NCBI RefSeq assembly: GCF_900156415.1
Contig: NZ_FTNM01000005.1
Location: 363,261-427,260, forward strand
Source of the DNA: Pontibacter lucknowensis
Lineage (GTDB): Bacteria > Bacteroidota > Bacteroidia > Cytophagales > Hymenobacteraceae
DNA length: 64,000 nucleotides
Direction: 5' to 3'
Under the pieces are notes generated by a model. That model saw only the letters and a list, made by a program, of their open reading frames with translations, ran no database searches and was not told where the DNA came from. Below are positions 26,250 to 34,495 of this stretch, piece after piece. The translations under genes and the position numbers were made by a program. The first letter of the stretch is position 1. Every line of letters starts with the position of its first letter.

Positions 26250-28019
26250 ATGACCCGATTCAGAAACATTGTGCTCGCTACTTGCTGCCTTGCACTGGTC
26301 GCGACCGGCGAAAGCCAGGCCCAGTCTAAGAAAAAAAAGAAGGGCAAGGAGAAGAGCGAAACAGCACAGGTAGCCATACCTGCGCCCCAGCCCGAACCCA
26401 GCGAGCAGGAAAAGCTGCTGAGCGAGGCATTGTTTCTGGAGGGTATGAAATATTTTATGCTGGAGGACTACAAGCAGGCACTTAGTCAGTTTCAGAAAGC
26501 ATATGCCGTAACGCCAGGCAATGCGGCACTCAATTACAAGCTGGCCGAAACCTACATGCTGATGGAAAACCCGAAAGCGGGCGTTTCTTTTGCACAGGCA
26601 GCCATCGCCAGCGATAATCAAAATCCCTACTACTACCTGTTACTCGCTCAGCTTTATACCGAACAGAAGCAGTACACCGAGGCGGCTCAGGCTTACAATG
26701 ATCTGCTGCGCAATGTGCCCGACCAGGAGCAGTACCTCTTCAGCTTAGCCGAGCTATACCTGGCTCAGTCTAAGTATGACGATGCGCTCAAGACCTATGA
26801 CCGCATTGAGAAAAAGTACGGTGCACTGGAGCAGCTCTCCATGAACCGCCAGCAGATATACCTGCGCCAGAAAAATATCGGCAAGGCCTTGGCTGAAGGT
26901 GAAAAACTGATTGCGGCCAACCCGACCGAAATCCGGTACCTGCTGGCCCAGGCTGAGCTGTACAACGCCAGCAAAAAACCAGACATTGCGATTGAAACGC
27001 TCAACCGTGCCCTGCGCATTGAGCCGAATAACCCGTTTGCGCATCTGATGCTCTCGGACCTGCATCGCCAGAAAGGTGATTTGCAGGAGTCTGAAAACCA
27101 GGTGAAGATCGCATTCGCCAGCACCGACCTCGACATCGACACCAAAGTGCGCATCCTGGTTGACTTTATCAGGCAATTGCCTAACCCTGCAGTGGAAGGT
27201 ATAGCCCTTGAGTTGGCTGACCTCACCATAGCATCTCATCCTGAGGAGGCCAAAGCTTATGCCGTTGCCGGTGACTTGCAAACGATCATTGGCAAAAAGG
27301 AGTCGGCCCGCGGCAATTACATTAAGGCTGTGAAGTTAGATGACTCTCACTTCAAAATCTGGCAGCAGATCGTGCTGTTGGATGCGGAGCTGGGCGAATC
27401 GGGAGAATTGGTGCAACACTCCGAACAGGCGCTGGAGCTATTCCCGAACCAGGCTGTGTTCTGGTTCTATAACGGTACCGGCCACCTGATCGAGAAAAAC
27501 TTTGACCGTGCTGCCAAATCTCTGGAACATGGCAAGCGCCTTTCAGCGAGTGAGCCCGAGTTGGTGGCACAATTCAATGCCCAGCTAGGAGACGCTTACA
27601 ACTCCATAAAAGAATATAAAAAGTCGGACGAGGCGTATGAGGCTGTTCTTTCGCACGATCCTGACAACGAGCATGTGCTTAACAACTACAGCTACTTTTT
27701 GTCGCTGCGTGGCGAGCAGCTGCCCAAAGCCAAAGCTATGGCCGGGCGACTGGTAGAGAAACATCCTGCCAACCCCACCTACCTGGATACCTACGCCTGG
27801 GTGCTGTACAAGATGGATGACTACGAAGGCGCTCTGAAATACCTGGAGCAGGCCATCGCCTATTCCGAGGACGCTACCATCGTGGAGCATTACGGTGATG
27901 TGCTATTCAAACTCGGCAAGCGTGACGAGGCTGTCAGGCAGTGGGAAAAAGCCAAGCTTAAGGGAGAAGCCTCCGCTTTCCTTGACAGAAAGATAAAAGA
28001 AAAGAAACTCTATGAATAA
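26250..28019 (+). CDS. Tetratricopeptide repeat protein, exported
   Basis: 589 residues. A signal peptide runs to SQAQS, followed by a very basic stretch (KKKKKGKEKSE) and then about ten TPR units (alternating helices with A-L-Y pattern, e.g. YKQALSQFQKAY, YTEAAQAYNDLL, YDDALKTYDRI, ALKYLEQAIAY). TPR arrays bind other proteins, so this is likely a periplasmic or outer membrane scaffold. It overlaps the next gene by 8 bp, and this pair plus an EnvC-like gene recurs in Bacteroidota, so the three may work together. Confidence 0.88.
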   Translation: MTRFRNIVLATCCLALVATGESQAQSKKKKKGKEKSETAQVAIPAPQPEPSEQEKLLSEALFLEGMKYFMLEDYKQALSQFQKAYAVTPGNAALNYKLAETYMLMENPKAGVSFAQAAIASDNQNPYYYLLLAQLYTEQKQYTEAAQAYNDLLRNVPDQEQYLFSLAELYLAQSKYDDALKTYDRIEKKYGALEQLSMNRQQIYLRQKNIGKALAEGEKLIAANPTEIRYLLAQAELYNASKKPDIAIETLNRALRIEPNNPFAHLMLSDLHRQKGDLQESENQVKIAFASTDLDIDTKVRILVDFIRQLPNPAVEGIALELADLTIASHPEEAKAYAVAGDLQTIIGKKESARGNYIKAVKLDDSHFKIWQQIVLLDAELGESGELVQHSEQALELFPNQAVFWFYNGTGHLIEKNFDRAAKSLEHGKRLSASEPELVAQFNAQLGDAYNSIKEYKKSDEAYEAVLSHDPDNEHVLNNYSYFLSLRGEQLPKAKAMAGRLVEKHPANPTYLDTYAWVLYKMDDYEGALKYLEQAIAYSEDATIVEHYGDVLFKLGKRDEAVRQWEKAKLKGEASAFLDRKIKEKKLYE

Positions 28020-28755
28020 ACAGCTTCTGCTATGCCTCTTGAGCATAGTCCTGTTTTCCGCCTGCAAAAAAGAAACGATCCCTTCTGCCGCAACCGCCGC
28101 CACTGAAACAGTTGGTAATGTCACCGTCCAAAATCTGGAATTCACTTACCTGAATGCCCGTGGCCAGCTTACCTTTGATGACAAAGGCCAGAGCACGTCC
28201 TCAGGCTATGCCCTGCGCATGCAGAAAGACAGCGTGATCTGGATCTCGGTGCTGCCGGGGCTAGGTATAGAAGCAGCCCGCATCAAGCTCACGCCAGACT
28301 CCGTGCATATGATGAACCGCATTCAGCGCGAGTACGCCGCCACTGACTATGCTTTCCTGAGCAAGCGGTTTAATGTAGCCCTTGACTTTCAGGTAGTACA
28401 GGCTATTTTGCTGGGCAACTACCAGGCTAACGGCTCCGAAAAAGCAATTAACCAGGGGCAGATGCAACATGTGCAGCAGCTGCGGCAGAACCTGCTCTTC
28501 GACTACTTCATCAGCTCCGAAAACCTGAAGCTGCAGCAGCTCAACGTAAAAGACCAGCTTTCCGGCAATAGCATTGTGGTACAGTATGAGGGCTTTCAGC
28601 CTTTGGGCAAAGTCCCTTTTGCGCACAACATGCTGGCCCAGATACTGCAGTCAGGCCAGATTTCTGATTTCAATCTGAACCACAGTAAAGTCACCGTTTC
28701 TGAAGATGTACTGGAGTTCCCCTTCAGCGTTCCTTCTGGTTACAAGCGCCTTTAG
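28012..28755 (+). CDS. DUF4292 lipoprotein
   Basis: 247 residues with lipobox FSAC (Cys18). The body resembles the LolA/LolB-type open beta-barrel proposed for DUF4292: NLEFTYLNARGQLTFDDKGQ, YALRMQKDSVIWISVLPGLGIEAARIKLTPDSVHMMNR (typical VW.S..p.lg.E..R...t.dsv...NR). Members are thought to bind or carry lipids or lipoproteins, but this is unproven. The start overlaps the TPR gene stop, so translation is probably coupled. Confidence 0.88.
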   Translation: MNKQLLLCLLSIVLFSACKKETIPSAATAATETVGNVTVQNLEFTYLNARGQLTFDDKGQSTSSGYALRMQKDSVIWISVLPGLGIEAARIKLTPDSVHMMNRIQREYAATDYAFLSKRFNVALDFQVVQAILLGNYQANGSEKAINQGQMQHVQQLRQNLLFDYFISSENLKLQQLNVKDQLSGNSIVVQYEGFQPLGKVPFAHNMLAQILQSGQISDFNLNHSKVTVSEDVLEFPFSVPSGYKRL

Positions 28756-28838
28756 CCGAATAAAATCTTCGGGGTTCTGGTTCGAGCCATTTAGTTTTGC
28801 CATATTTGTAAGCTAAGTGTAGTATACCCCTATTTCTG

Positions 28839-30074
28839 ATGAAGGCCCTTTACAAATCAGCCTTTTTTCTGATCGTTCTGCTGTTGCCGCTGATTACCCA
28901 AGCCCAGAAACAAAAATCGAAGGCGCAGCTCGAGAAAGAGAAAAAGGAAAACCTAAACCGTATCAAAGAAGCGAACCGCATTCTGCAGCAAACCAAAGTG
29001 CAGAAAGAAGCTTCTATTGGCCAGCTCAATGCCATTCAGGAAAAAATAACTGTTCAGAAAGGTGTTATCAGCACTATTTCACGCGAAATAAAGCTATTAG
29101 AGTCAGGCATGAAGGAAACAGAAGGCATTGTAGGTGAGCTGCAAGCCGACCTGGAAAGCCTGAAAGCTGAGTATGCCACCATGGTATACGCCGCCTCCAA
29201 AACCGCCAACAGCTACAACAAGCTCATGTTCGTTTTCGCAGCCGATTCATTCAACCAGATGGTGCGACGCCTGCGCTATCTGCAGCAGTACTCTGAGGCC
29301 CGCAAGAAACAGGTGGAGCAGATAAACAAGGTACAGGCCGCCCTCACCGGCCAGCTCCGTACGCTGGAATCGCAGCGGGAAGAAAAACGCAGTCTGCTTG
29401 ACAAGCAGATGGTGGAGAACAAAAATCTACTATCGCTCCGCACCCAGCAGGATGGCATGATCCAAAAACTGAGCAAGCAGGAAGAGCAGCTTAAGAGAGA
29501 AGTGGCCCAGCGCCAGCAGGCAGTTAAAAAGCTCGATAACCTGATCGCCGATATTGTGAAGGAAGAAATGGCCCGTGCCGCCCGAGCTGCTCGTGAAGAA
29601 GGCCGCGCCACCAGCGGAAGCGCAAGCAAGATCACCCTCACCCCGGAGGCGGCCCTGATTTCATCATCTTTCGCTGGCAATAAGGGACGTCTTGCGTGGC
29701 CTGTGGATCGTGGCTTTATATCTCAGAAATTCGGTCGCCACAACCACCCGGTACTAAAAGGAGTGGTCACTCAAAACAATGGCATCGACATACAGACCAG
29801 CCAGGGAGAACCTGCGCGTGCAATCTTTGAGGGCAAGGTATTAACAGTCGCCAGTGTGCCGGGCATGAATAACATTGTGATGGTGCAGCATGGAGAGTAC
29901 TTTGTGGTATACGCCAAGCTGCGTACGGTCAGTGTTAAAGAGGGACAGGATGTCAAGCCGAAAGATGTAATTGGCACAGTGTACACGGATGCCAACGGCA
30001 CTACTGAACTTCAATTCCAGCTTTGGAAAAACAACACCAATCTAAACCCTGAAAGCTGGATCAGACCAAAGTAG
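28839..30074 (+). CDS. EnvC-like murein hydrolase activator (degenerate LytM)
   Basis: 411 residues. Signal peptide to TQAQ, a long coiled coil (about 25-255) and a C-terminal M23/LytM domain (about 283-411). The zinc ligands and general base of active M23 enzymes are missing: the His of HxGxD is Asn313 (NNGID; Asp317 kept), the His of YxHL is Lys360 (VYAKL) and the His of LHFE is Gln392 (LQFQL). This is the pattern of EnvC-type factors, which activate amidases at the division septum instead of cutting peptides. Third gene of the TPR-DUF4292-EnvC group; ends at a terminator. Confidence 0.9.
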   Translation: MKALYKSAFFLIVLLLPLITQAQKQKSKAQLEKEKKENLNRIKEANRILQQTKVQKEASIGQLNAIQEKITVQKGVISTISREIKLLESGMKETEGIVGELQADLESLKAEYATMVYAASKTANSYNKLMFVFAADSFNQMVRRLRYLQQYSEARKKQVEQINKVQAALTGQLRTLESQREEKRSLLDKQMVENKNLLSLRTQQDGMIQKLSKQEEQLKREVAQRQQAVKKLDNLIADIVKEEMARAARAAREEGRATSGSASKITLTPEAALISSSFAGNKGRLAWPVDRGFISQKFGRHNHPVLKGVVTQNNGIDIQTSQGEPARAIFEGKVLTVASVPGMNNIVMVQHGEYFVVYAKLRTVSVKEGQDVKPKDVIGTVYTDANGTTELQFQLWKNNTNLNPESWIRPK

Positions 30075-30097
30075 ACCTCATGTTATATCTGCCATAA

Positions 30098-30142
30098 AAA
30101 AAGCGCAGCGGATTACCATTTAAGGTGTCCACTGCGCTTTTT
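30098..30142 (+). terminator. Terminator after the EnvC-like gene
   Basis: AAAAAGCGCAG pairs with CTGCGCTTTTT; one mismatch and a further GGA/TCC pair inside. Followed by T residues. Confidence 0.82.
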
Positions 30143-30186
30143 AGCTTCTAATTACTTTATAGGTTCACTTTCTATACCCCTATAAA

Positions 30187-30327
30187 GAAAAAACACCCTA
30201 CAAAGCAGGGTGCCTTTCCAAGCTATGAAAACAAACTTAAAATTATATTCAGACACTTTCTCCCAGTATGGAAGGACGGTGTTAAATTTCTAGGATTAAT
30301 TTACAACCTTTAAATTACACTTGCAAA
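30187..30327 (-). ncRNA. Candidate small RNA on the minus strand
   Basis: On the minus strand: TTTG (30324-30327), 20-nt spacer, TAAATTAA (30296-30303, a partial match to TAnnTTTG), then about 100 nt and a hairpin CACCCT/AGGGTG (30194-30212) followed by TTTTTT. All protein genes for some 26 kb here are on the plus strand, so this terminator has no other transcript to serve. No RNA family was recognised. Confidence 0.35.
30194..30212 (-). terminator. Orphan minus-strand terminator
   Basis: 6-bp stem (CACCCT with AGGGTG), 7-nt loop, followed on the minus strand by six T residues. Short stem but a strong T-tract. Confidence 0.5.
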
Positions 30328-30767
30328 CAGAAGATTAAAAAAACTTAATATTTGTTTTCTTCTTAGATTGCGACTTCATTTCTACCCCGGTTGGGTGATT
30401 CAGTGCGATTCGGCTGCGTAAGGCATATTACAAGTAGCTTGCCAAAAATATCAAAAGAACCAACTGGCTGATTATCAGCCTTAAGTCATGTATCGCACAA
30501 CCCAATTTTTCCCTCCAAAGGAAACCATTTTTCCATTTTGGGAAAAAGATATACCAAAATAGCTCAGAAACATGGCGTCTGCGGGAGAATCTGAAATTTA
30601 TTTGCCAATCTATACGCCTTCGGCCAGCTGAAGTTGCAACCAACTTGCAAAGAGCCTGATAACATTATAATTGCCCCACAAGAATACAACTCCAGCGCGA
30701 AATTCAAGATATTGACATGCTGGTAAACTAATGTAGCCAAATGTGGGTTTAATTAAAATATAAGCTT

Positions 30768-30775
30768 TATTTTTG
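30768..30775 (+). promoter_or_regulatory. -7 box of the tat-gatA genes
   Basis: TATTTTTG fits TAnnTTTG, 28 bp before the tatA start. The -33 region has only TTTA-like matches. Confidence 0.4.
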
Positions 30776-30803
30776 CAGCAATTCATCTTAAAATTTTAAG
30801 ACT

Positions 30804-31013
30804 ATGGTACTTACCAACACACTAGCATTTATCCAGAACATTGGGGGTGGTTCGTTAATCCTGATCCTTGTGGTGATTCTGCTTCTTTTTGGAGCAAAGC
30901 GCATTCCAGAGCTTGCAAGAGGTCTGGGCCGTGGTATCCGCGAGTTTAGAGATGCGACCAAAGAGATCAAAGACGATCTGGAAAACTCAACAAAGGATAC
31001 TCCTGTAAAGTAA
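30804..31013 (+). CDS. Sec-independent translocase component, TatA/TatE type
   Basis: 69 residues. One N-terminal transmembrane helix (about 15-33: SLILILVVILLLFG), the hinge FG, then an amphipathic helix (AKRIPELARGLGRGIREFRDATKE). TatA oligomers form the passage for folded, cofactor-bearing proteins with twin-arginine signals. No tatC lies nearby. Followed at 18 bp by a second TatA-type gene. Confidence 0.92.
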   Translation: MVLTNTLAFIQNIGGGSLILILVVILLLFGAKRIPELARGLGRGIREFRDATKEIKDDLENSTKDTPVK

Positions 31014-31031
31014 TTTCCGGCATAACGCTTT

Positions 31032-31244
31032 ATGATACTTAGTGCAATTCTCCTCTTCCTGGCAGACCTGGGAGGAGGAGAAATTCTTGTTGTACTAACC
31101 GCAGTACTTCTGCTTTTTGGCGCCGATAAACTTCCAGGCATGGCACGTTCTGCCGGCCGCGGTCTCCGTAGCTTTAACGATGCCAAAAACGAAATCCAGA
31201 ACGAGCTCGAACGCTCCATCAAGGACATAAAAAAGCCTGAATAG
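31032..31244 (+). CDS. Second TatA/TatB-type protein
   Basis: 70 residues with the same plan as its neighbour: helix at about 17-32 (EILVVLTAVLLLFG), FG hinge and amphipathic helix (ADKLPGMARSAGRGLRSF). The Glu near the start of the helix (GGGEILVV) is a TatB-like feature, whereas TatA has a polar residue there, so it may supply the TatB role. The gene ends two bases before the gatA start codon. Confidence 0.9.
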   Translation: MILSAILLFLADLGGGEILVVLTAVLLLFGADKLPGMARSAGRGLRSFNDAKNEIQNELERSIKDIKKPE

Positions 31245-31245
31245 T

Positions 31246-32682
31246 TTGAAACCATACCATTCACTACGTGACATTCGCAGCGATATTGCCAACGGGCAAC
31301 TTTCGTGCAGACAGCTGGTAGAGCACTACCTTCATAACATTAAGCAGAAACCTGAGCTAAATGCTTTTCTGGAGATATTCGAGGACGAAGCATTTGCCCA
31401 GGCTGACGCCGTAGACAAGAAAATCGCTTCAGGCCATGCCGGCAAACTGGCAGGTATGGTAATCGGCCTAAAGGACGTGCTTGCTTACGAAGGTCACTCC
31501 CTGCAGGCATCCAGCCAGATTCTTGACGGCTTTAAGTCGCTTTACACAGCTACAGCCGTGCAGCGACTGCTTGCAGAAGATGCTATTATCATCGGTCGAC
31601 AGAACTGTGACGAGTTCGCAATGGGTGCTTCTAACGAGAACTCTTCATTCGGACCTGCGCTTAATGCCGATGACACGACCCGCGTACCGGGCGGCTCGTC
31701 TGGTGGTTCGGCCGTAGCCGTGCAGGCAGACCTTTGCTTGGCTTCGATTGGATCTGACACGGGCGGTTCTGTGCGCCAGCCTGCTTCTTTTTGTGGTGTA
31801 GTTGGCTTAAAGCCTACCTACTCGCGCATTTCCCGCTATGGCCTGATCGCCTATGCCTCCTCGTTCGACCAGATTGGTATCATTTCAAAGAGTGTGGAAG
31901 ACGCAGCACTGCTGCTGGAAGTAATGGCAGGCAGCGATGAGTATGACAGCACAGTAAGTCATCGCCCGGTACCTGCTTACAGTCAGATGCTGGAGTCAGA
32001 TAAAAAGTACAAAATTGGTTATATCCGTGACTGCTTCGAGAGCGAAGGTCTGGACACCGAGGTAAAAGAAAGCATCCTGGGCGTGATAGATATGCTCAAA
32101 GACGCAGGTCACCAGGTTGAAGCCGTGGAATTCCCATACCTGGATTTCATGGTACCTACTTATTACATTCTCACCACAGCGGAGGCCAGCTCAAACCTGG
32201 GTCGCTTTGATGGCGTGAAGTATGGCTTCCGCAGCGAGAACGCAACCGATCTTACCTCCCTTTACAAAAAAACGCGTGCCGAAGGCTTCGGGCCGGAGGT
32301 ACAGCGCCGCATCATGCTGGGCACCTTCGTGCTGAGTGCCGATTACTACGACGCCTATTATACCAAGGCACAGCGTGTGCGTCGTCTCATAAAAGAGAAG
32401 ACGGACGAGTTGCTGCAAAATTATGATTTTCTTATATTGCCTACCGCTCCTACTACAGCCTTCAGGCTAGAGGAGAATACGGCGAATCCGTTGGCCATGT
32501 ATTTGGCTGACATCTTTACGGTTCAGGCCTCGCTAGCTGGTGTTCCTGCCATTTCTATTCCGGTAGGTCGCGATGCCAATGGCCTTTCCATCGGGTTACA
32601 ATTAATGACCCGCTCATTTGAGGAGCCGCAATTGCTGGCCTTCTCAAATTACATACTGGACAAGCTAACCGTTGAAGCATAA
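31246..32682 (+). CDS. gatA: Asp-tRNA(Asn)/Glu-tRNA(Gln) amidotransferase subunit A
   Basis: 478 residues of the amidase signature family. GatA produces ammonia from glutamine to amidate misacylated tRNA. Ser-cisSer-Lys triad: Lys76 in VIGLKDVL, Ser in PGGSSGGSA (about 151) and the nucleophile Ser175 in DTGGSVRQP. The start codon is TTG (31246); the first ATG in frame would remove the catalytic Lys, so TTG is needed. It lies directly after the second tat gene (1-base gap) and 6 bp before the lytic transglycosylase gene. Subunits B and C are elsewhere. Confidence 0.95.
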   Translation: MKPYHSLRDIRSDIANGQLSCRQLVEHYLHNIKQKPELNAFLEIFEDEAFAQADAVDKKIASGHAGKLAGMVIGLKDVLAYEGHSLQASSQILDGFKSLYTATAVQRLLAEDAIIIGRQNCDEFAMGASNENSSFGPALNADDTTRVPGGSSGGSAVAVQADLCLASIGSDTGGSVRQPASFCGVVGLKPTYSRISRYGLIAYASSFDQIGIISKSVEDAALLLEVMAGSDEYDSTVSHRPVPAYSQMLESDKKYKIGYIRDCFESEGLDTEVKESILGVIDMLKDAGHQVEAVEFPYLDFMVPTYYILTTAEASSNLGRFDGVKYGFRSENATDLTSLYKKTRAEGFGPEVQRRIMLGTFVLSADYYDAYYTKAQRVRRLIKEKTDELLQNYDFLILPTAPTTAFRLEENTANPLAMYLADIFTVQASLAGVPAISIPVGRDANGLSIGLQLMTRSFEEPQLLAFSNYILDKLTVEA

Positions 32683-32688
32683 AATATA

Positions 32689-34200
32689 ATGATGCAGTTT
32701 AGACTCTTTACAGTACTTGCAGCACTGGTTGGAAGTATATGGGCTTTCCATGCCCAGGCTTCTGGCTATACGATCAGGTTCGAAAGGCACACAGCAGAGG
32801 ATTCTTTAAGAAAACTAAAAGCAGACACCACTTTCCTTTCAGAAGAGGAAATGGCCCTGCTCGTAGAGTACATCCCTTATGAGCCCGACGAGGTGATTCA
32901 GGACAGGCTGAGCTGTATTGAGGCTGACATACCATTGGTGTTCAACAAATTTGTGCGCAACCACATCGACTACTTCACTGTCCGTAACAGAAAGTATACG
33001 CGCACCATGATTTCCCGCGAAAATGTGTATTTCCCGATCTACGAGAAGTACCTGAAGAAGTACAACATGCCGCAGGACATCAAGTACCTTTCCATTGTAG
33101 AGTCTGGCCTGAACCCGAAAGCAGCCTCTTGGGCTGGTGCGGTTGGCCCCTGGCAATTTATCAAGTCAACTGGCAAAGAGTATGGCTTGAACCAGGATCA
33201 GTACATTGACGAGCGCATGGACATAGAGAAGTCCACAGATGCGGCGATGCGCTTTTTGAGCAGGCTCTATCGTACGTATGGCGATTGGGAACTAGCTATG
33301 GCTGCTTACAACTGTGGCCAGGGTAATGTAAACAAAGCGATCAGAAGAGCAGGCGGTGGCAAAAAGACGTTTTGGGAGATTTTCCCATACCTGCCAAAGG
33401 AAACACGAAGCTACGTGCCTTCCATGACTGCCGTGATCTACGCCATGAAGTATGCACCAGAGCATAATATCTTCTCTGATTCCATTCTTTATGCACCTGA
33501 ATATGCCTATCTGGAAGTGAACCAGGCGCTGGACCTGAAAAAACTGGCTACCGAACTTCATGTAGACTCCATGGCTTTGGTGGCCTTAAATCCCGAGCTA
33601 AAGCAGACGACACTCCCCGCTACTATGCGCAATTACAAGCTGCGCATTCCGGCACAGGCGACCAAGTTGCTGGCTGCTGAGCAAAGTTGTATTTTGTTAG
33701 CTGCGGCTCCAACGCCTCCACCTGCCAAACATATTGCACCGCCAGCCGAGTCACCAGTTATGCTGGCTTCTAACTCTGCCCAGGAAGCTTCTAAAGATAG
33801 TTTGGTGCAGGCAACCTATGTTGTGCAGCGTGGCGACAACCTGTTCGGTATTGCCCGCAAGTATGGTGTCTCGATAGAGGACCTGAAAGAATGGAATAAG
33901 CTTGATGGTTCTTCTATCAGAGTACAGGACAAACTACTGGTATGGCAGCCCGCCCCGGAAGCAAGTCCGGCTTTGTTAGCATCTGCCGGAAACAATACCA
34001 ACAAAGCAACCAGCGCACCAGCTAAAGCTAAGCCAGCTCAAAGTAAAACTCAACAAGAGCGCGTCTATCATGTGCAGCCAGGCGATACACTCTGGACTAT
34101 TTCCCAACGTCACGAAGGGGTGACAGTCGAAAAAATAAAGAAGCTGAACAAACTAAAAAACAGCGCAATCAAACCTGGGCAACAGCTGATTCTAGGTTAA
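32689..34200 (+). CDS. Lytic transglycosylase with two LysM domains (MltD-like)
   Basis: 503 residues. Signal peptide to AQAS, a pre-domain, then an SLT domain with the catalytic Glu138 in SIVESGLNPKAASWAGAVG and the supporting GPWQFIKSTGK and MAAYNCGQGNV motifs. Two LysM modules follow (about 378-425, starting YVVQRGDNLFGIARKYG, and 455-503, starting YHVQPGDTLWTISQ), separated by Pro/Ala/Lys-rich linkers. It cuts the glycan backbone of peptidoglycan by a non-hydrolytic reaction and binds GlcNAc through LysM. Ends at a terminator. Confidence 0.93.
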   Translation: MMQFRLFTVLAALVGSIWAFHAQASGYTIRFERHTAEDSLRKLKADTTFLSEEEMALLVEYIPYEPDEVIQDRLSCIEADIPLVFNKFVRNHIDYFTVRNRKYTRTMISRENVYFPIYEKYLKKYNMPQDIKYLSIVESGLNPKAASWAGAVGPWQFIKSTGKEYGLNQDQYIDERMDIEKSTDAAMRFLSRLYRTYGDWELAMAAYNCGQGNVNKAIRRAGGGKKTFWEIFPYLPKETRSYVPSMTAVIYAMKYAPEHNIFSDSILYAPEYAYLEVNQALDLKKLATELHVDSMALVALNPELKQTTLPATMRNYKLRIPAQATKLLAAEQSCILLAAAPTPPPAKHIAPPAESPVMLASNSAQEASKDSLVQATYVVQRGDNLFGIARKYGVSIEDLKEWNKLDGSSIRVQDKLLVWQPAPEASPALLASAGNNTNKATSAPAKAKPAQSKTQQERVYHVQPGDTLWTISQRHEGVTVEKIKKLNKLKNSAIKPGQQLILG

Positions 34201-34220
34201 GCTGATAGGTATAAAACCAG

Positions 34221-34251
34221 CGAGACACTCTTCCAACTGAAGGGTGTTTCG
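34221..34251 (+). terminator. Probable terminator of the lytic transglycosylase gene
   Basis: A 13-bp stem (34221-34233 with 34239-34251) with two G-T wobbles and a 5-nt loop. T-tract is weak (TCGTTTATA). Confidence 0.55.
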
Positions 34252-34312
34252 TCGTTTATAGCCTGCTTGTATTATCAATTTATTGCAATACGTCACAGTT
34301 GCCAGCTTCAGA

Positions 34313-34330
34313 TTATCAGCTGTCTGATAA
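34313..34330. repeat. Inverted repeat upstream of maeB
   Basis: TTATCAG and CTGATAA with a 4-nt centre. Its GATTATCAGC left part equals part of the dyad at 30466-30480. Possible operator or a weak terminator (A-tract follows). Confidence 0.35.
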
Positions 34331-34419
34331 AAAACACAATATTCTGATAGATGAAGGTTTTTCAGAACGTATCTTTGTCGATTACGGCTTTGATAAACCA
34401 TAAAATCTTATCAAATTGG

Positions 34420-34454
34420 CTTTTAGCTTTCGCCTCATTGGCATAAGCTAAAAG
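34420..34454 (+). promoter_or_regulatory. 10-bp dyad in the leader of maeB
   Basis: CTTTTAGCTT (34420-34429) and AAGCTAAAAG (34445-34454) pair perfectly across 15 nt, 41 bp before the chosen start. It may act as an operator or as a leader hairpin. Confidence 0.4.
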
Positions 34455-34495
34455 TGCGAGGGAACATAACACGAGATAACACAACAACGCATACC

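Larger units (their letters stand above)
30075..30803. other. Long intergenic region before the tat genes
   Basis: 729 bp without a credible gene. It contains the EnvC-gene terminator (30098-30142), a minus-strand terminator with no matching gene (30194-30212), a possible minus-strand promoter upstream of it (30296-30327), a 15-bp perfect dyad at 30466-30480 and the tatA -7 box at 30768-30775. Otherwise A/T-rich, nothing recognised. Confidence 0.6.

Noticed and set aside
30428..30643. 71-codon minus-strand frame in the gap before tatA
   Set aside because: Ends in a hydrophobic stretch but has no start context, promoter or family similarity; kept only as part of the intergenic region.
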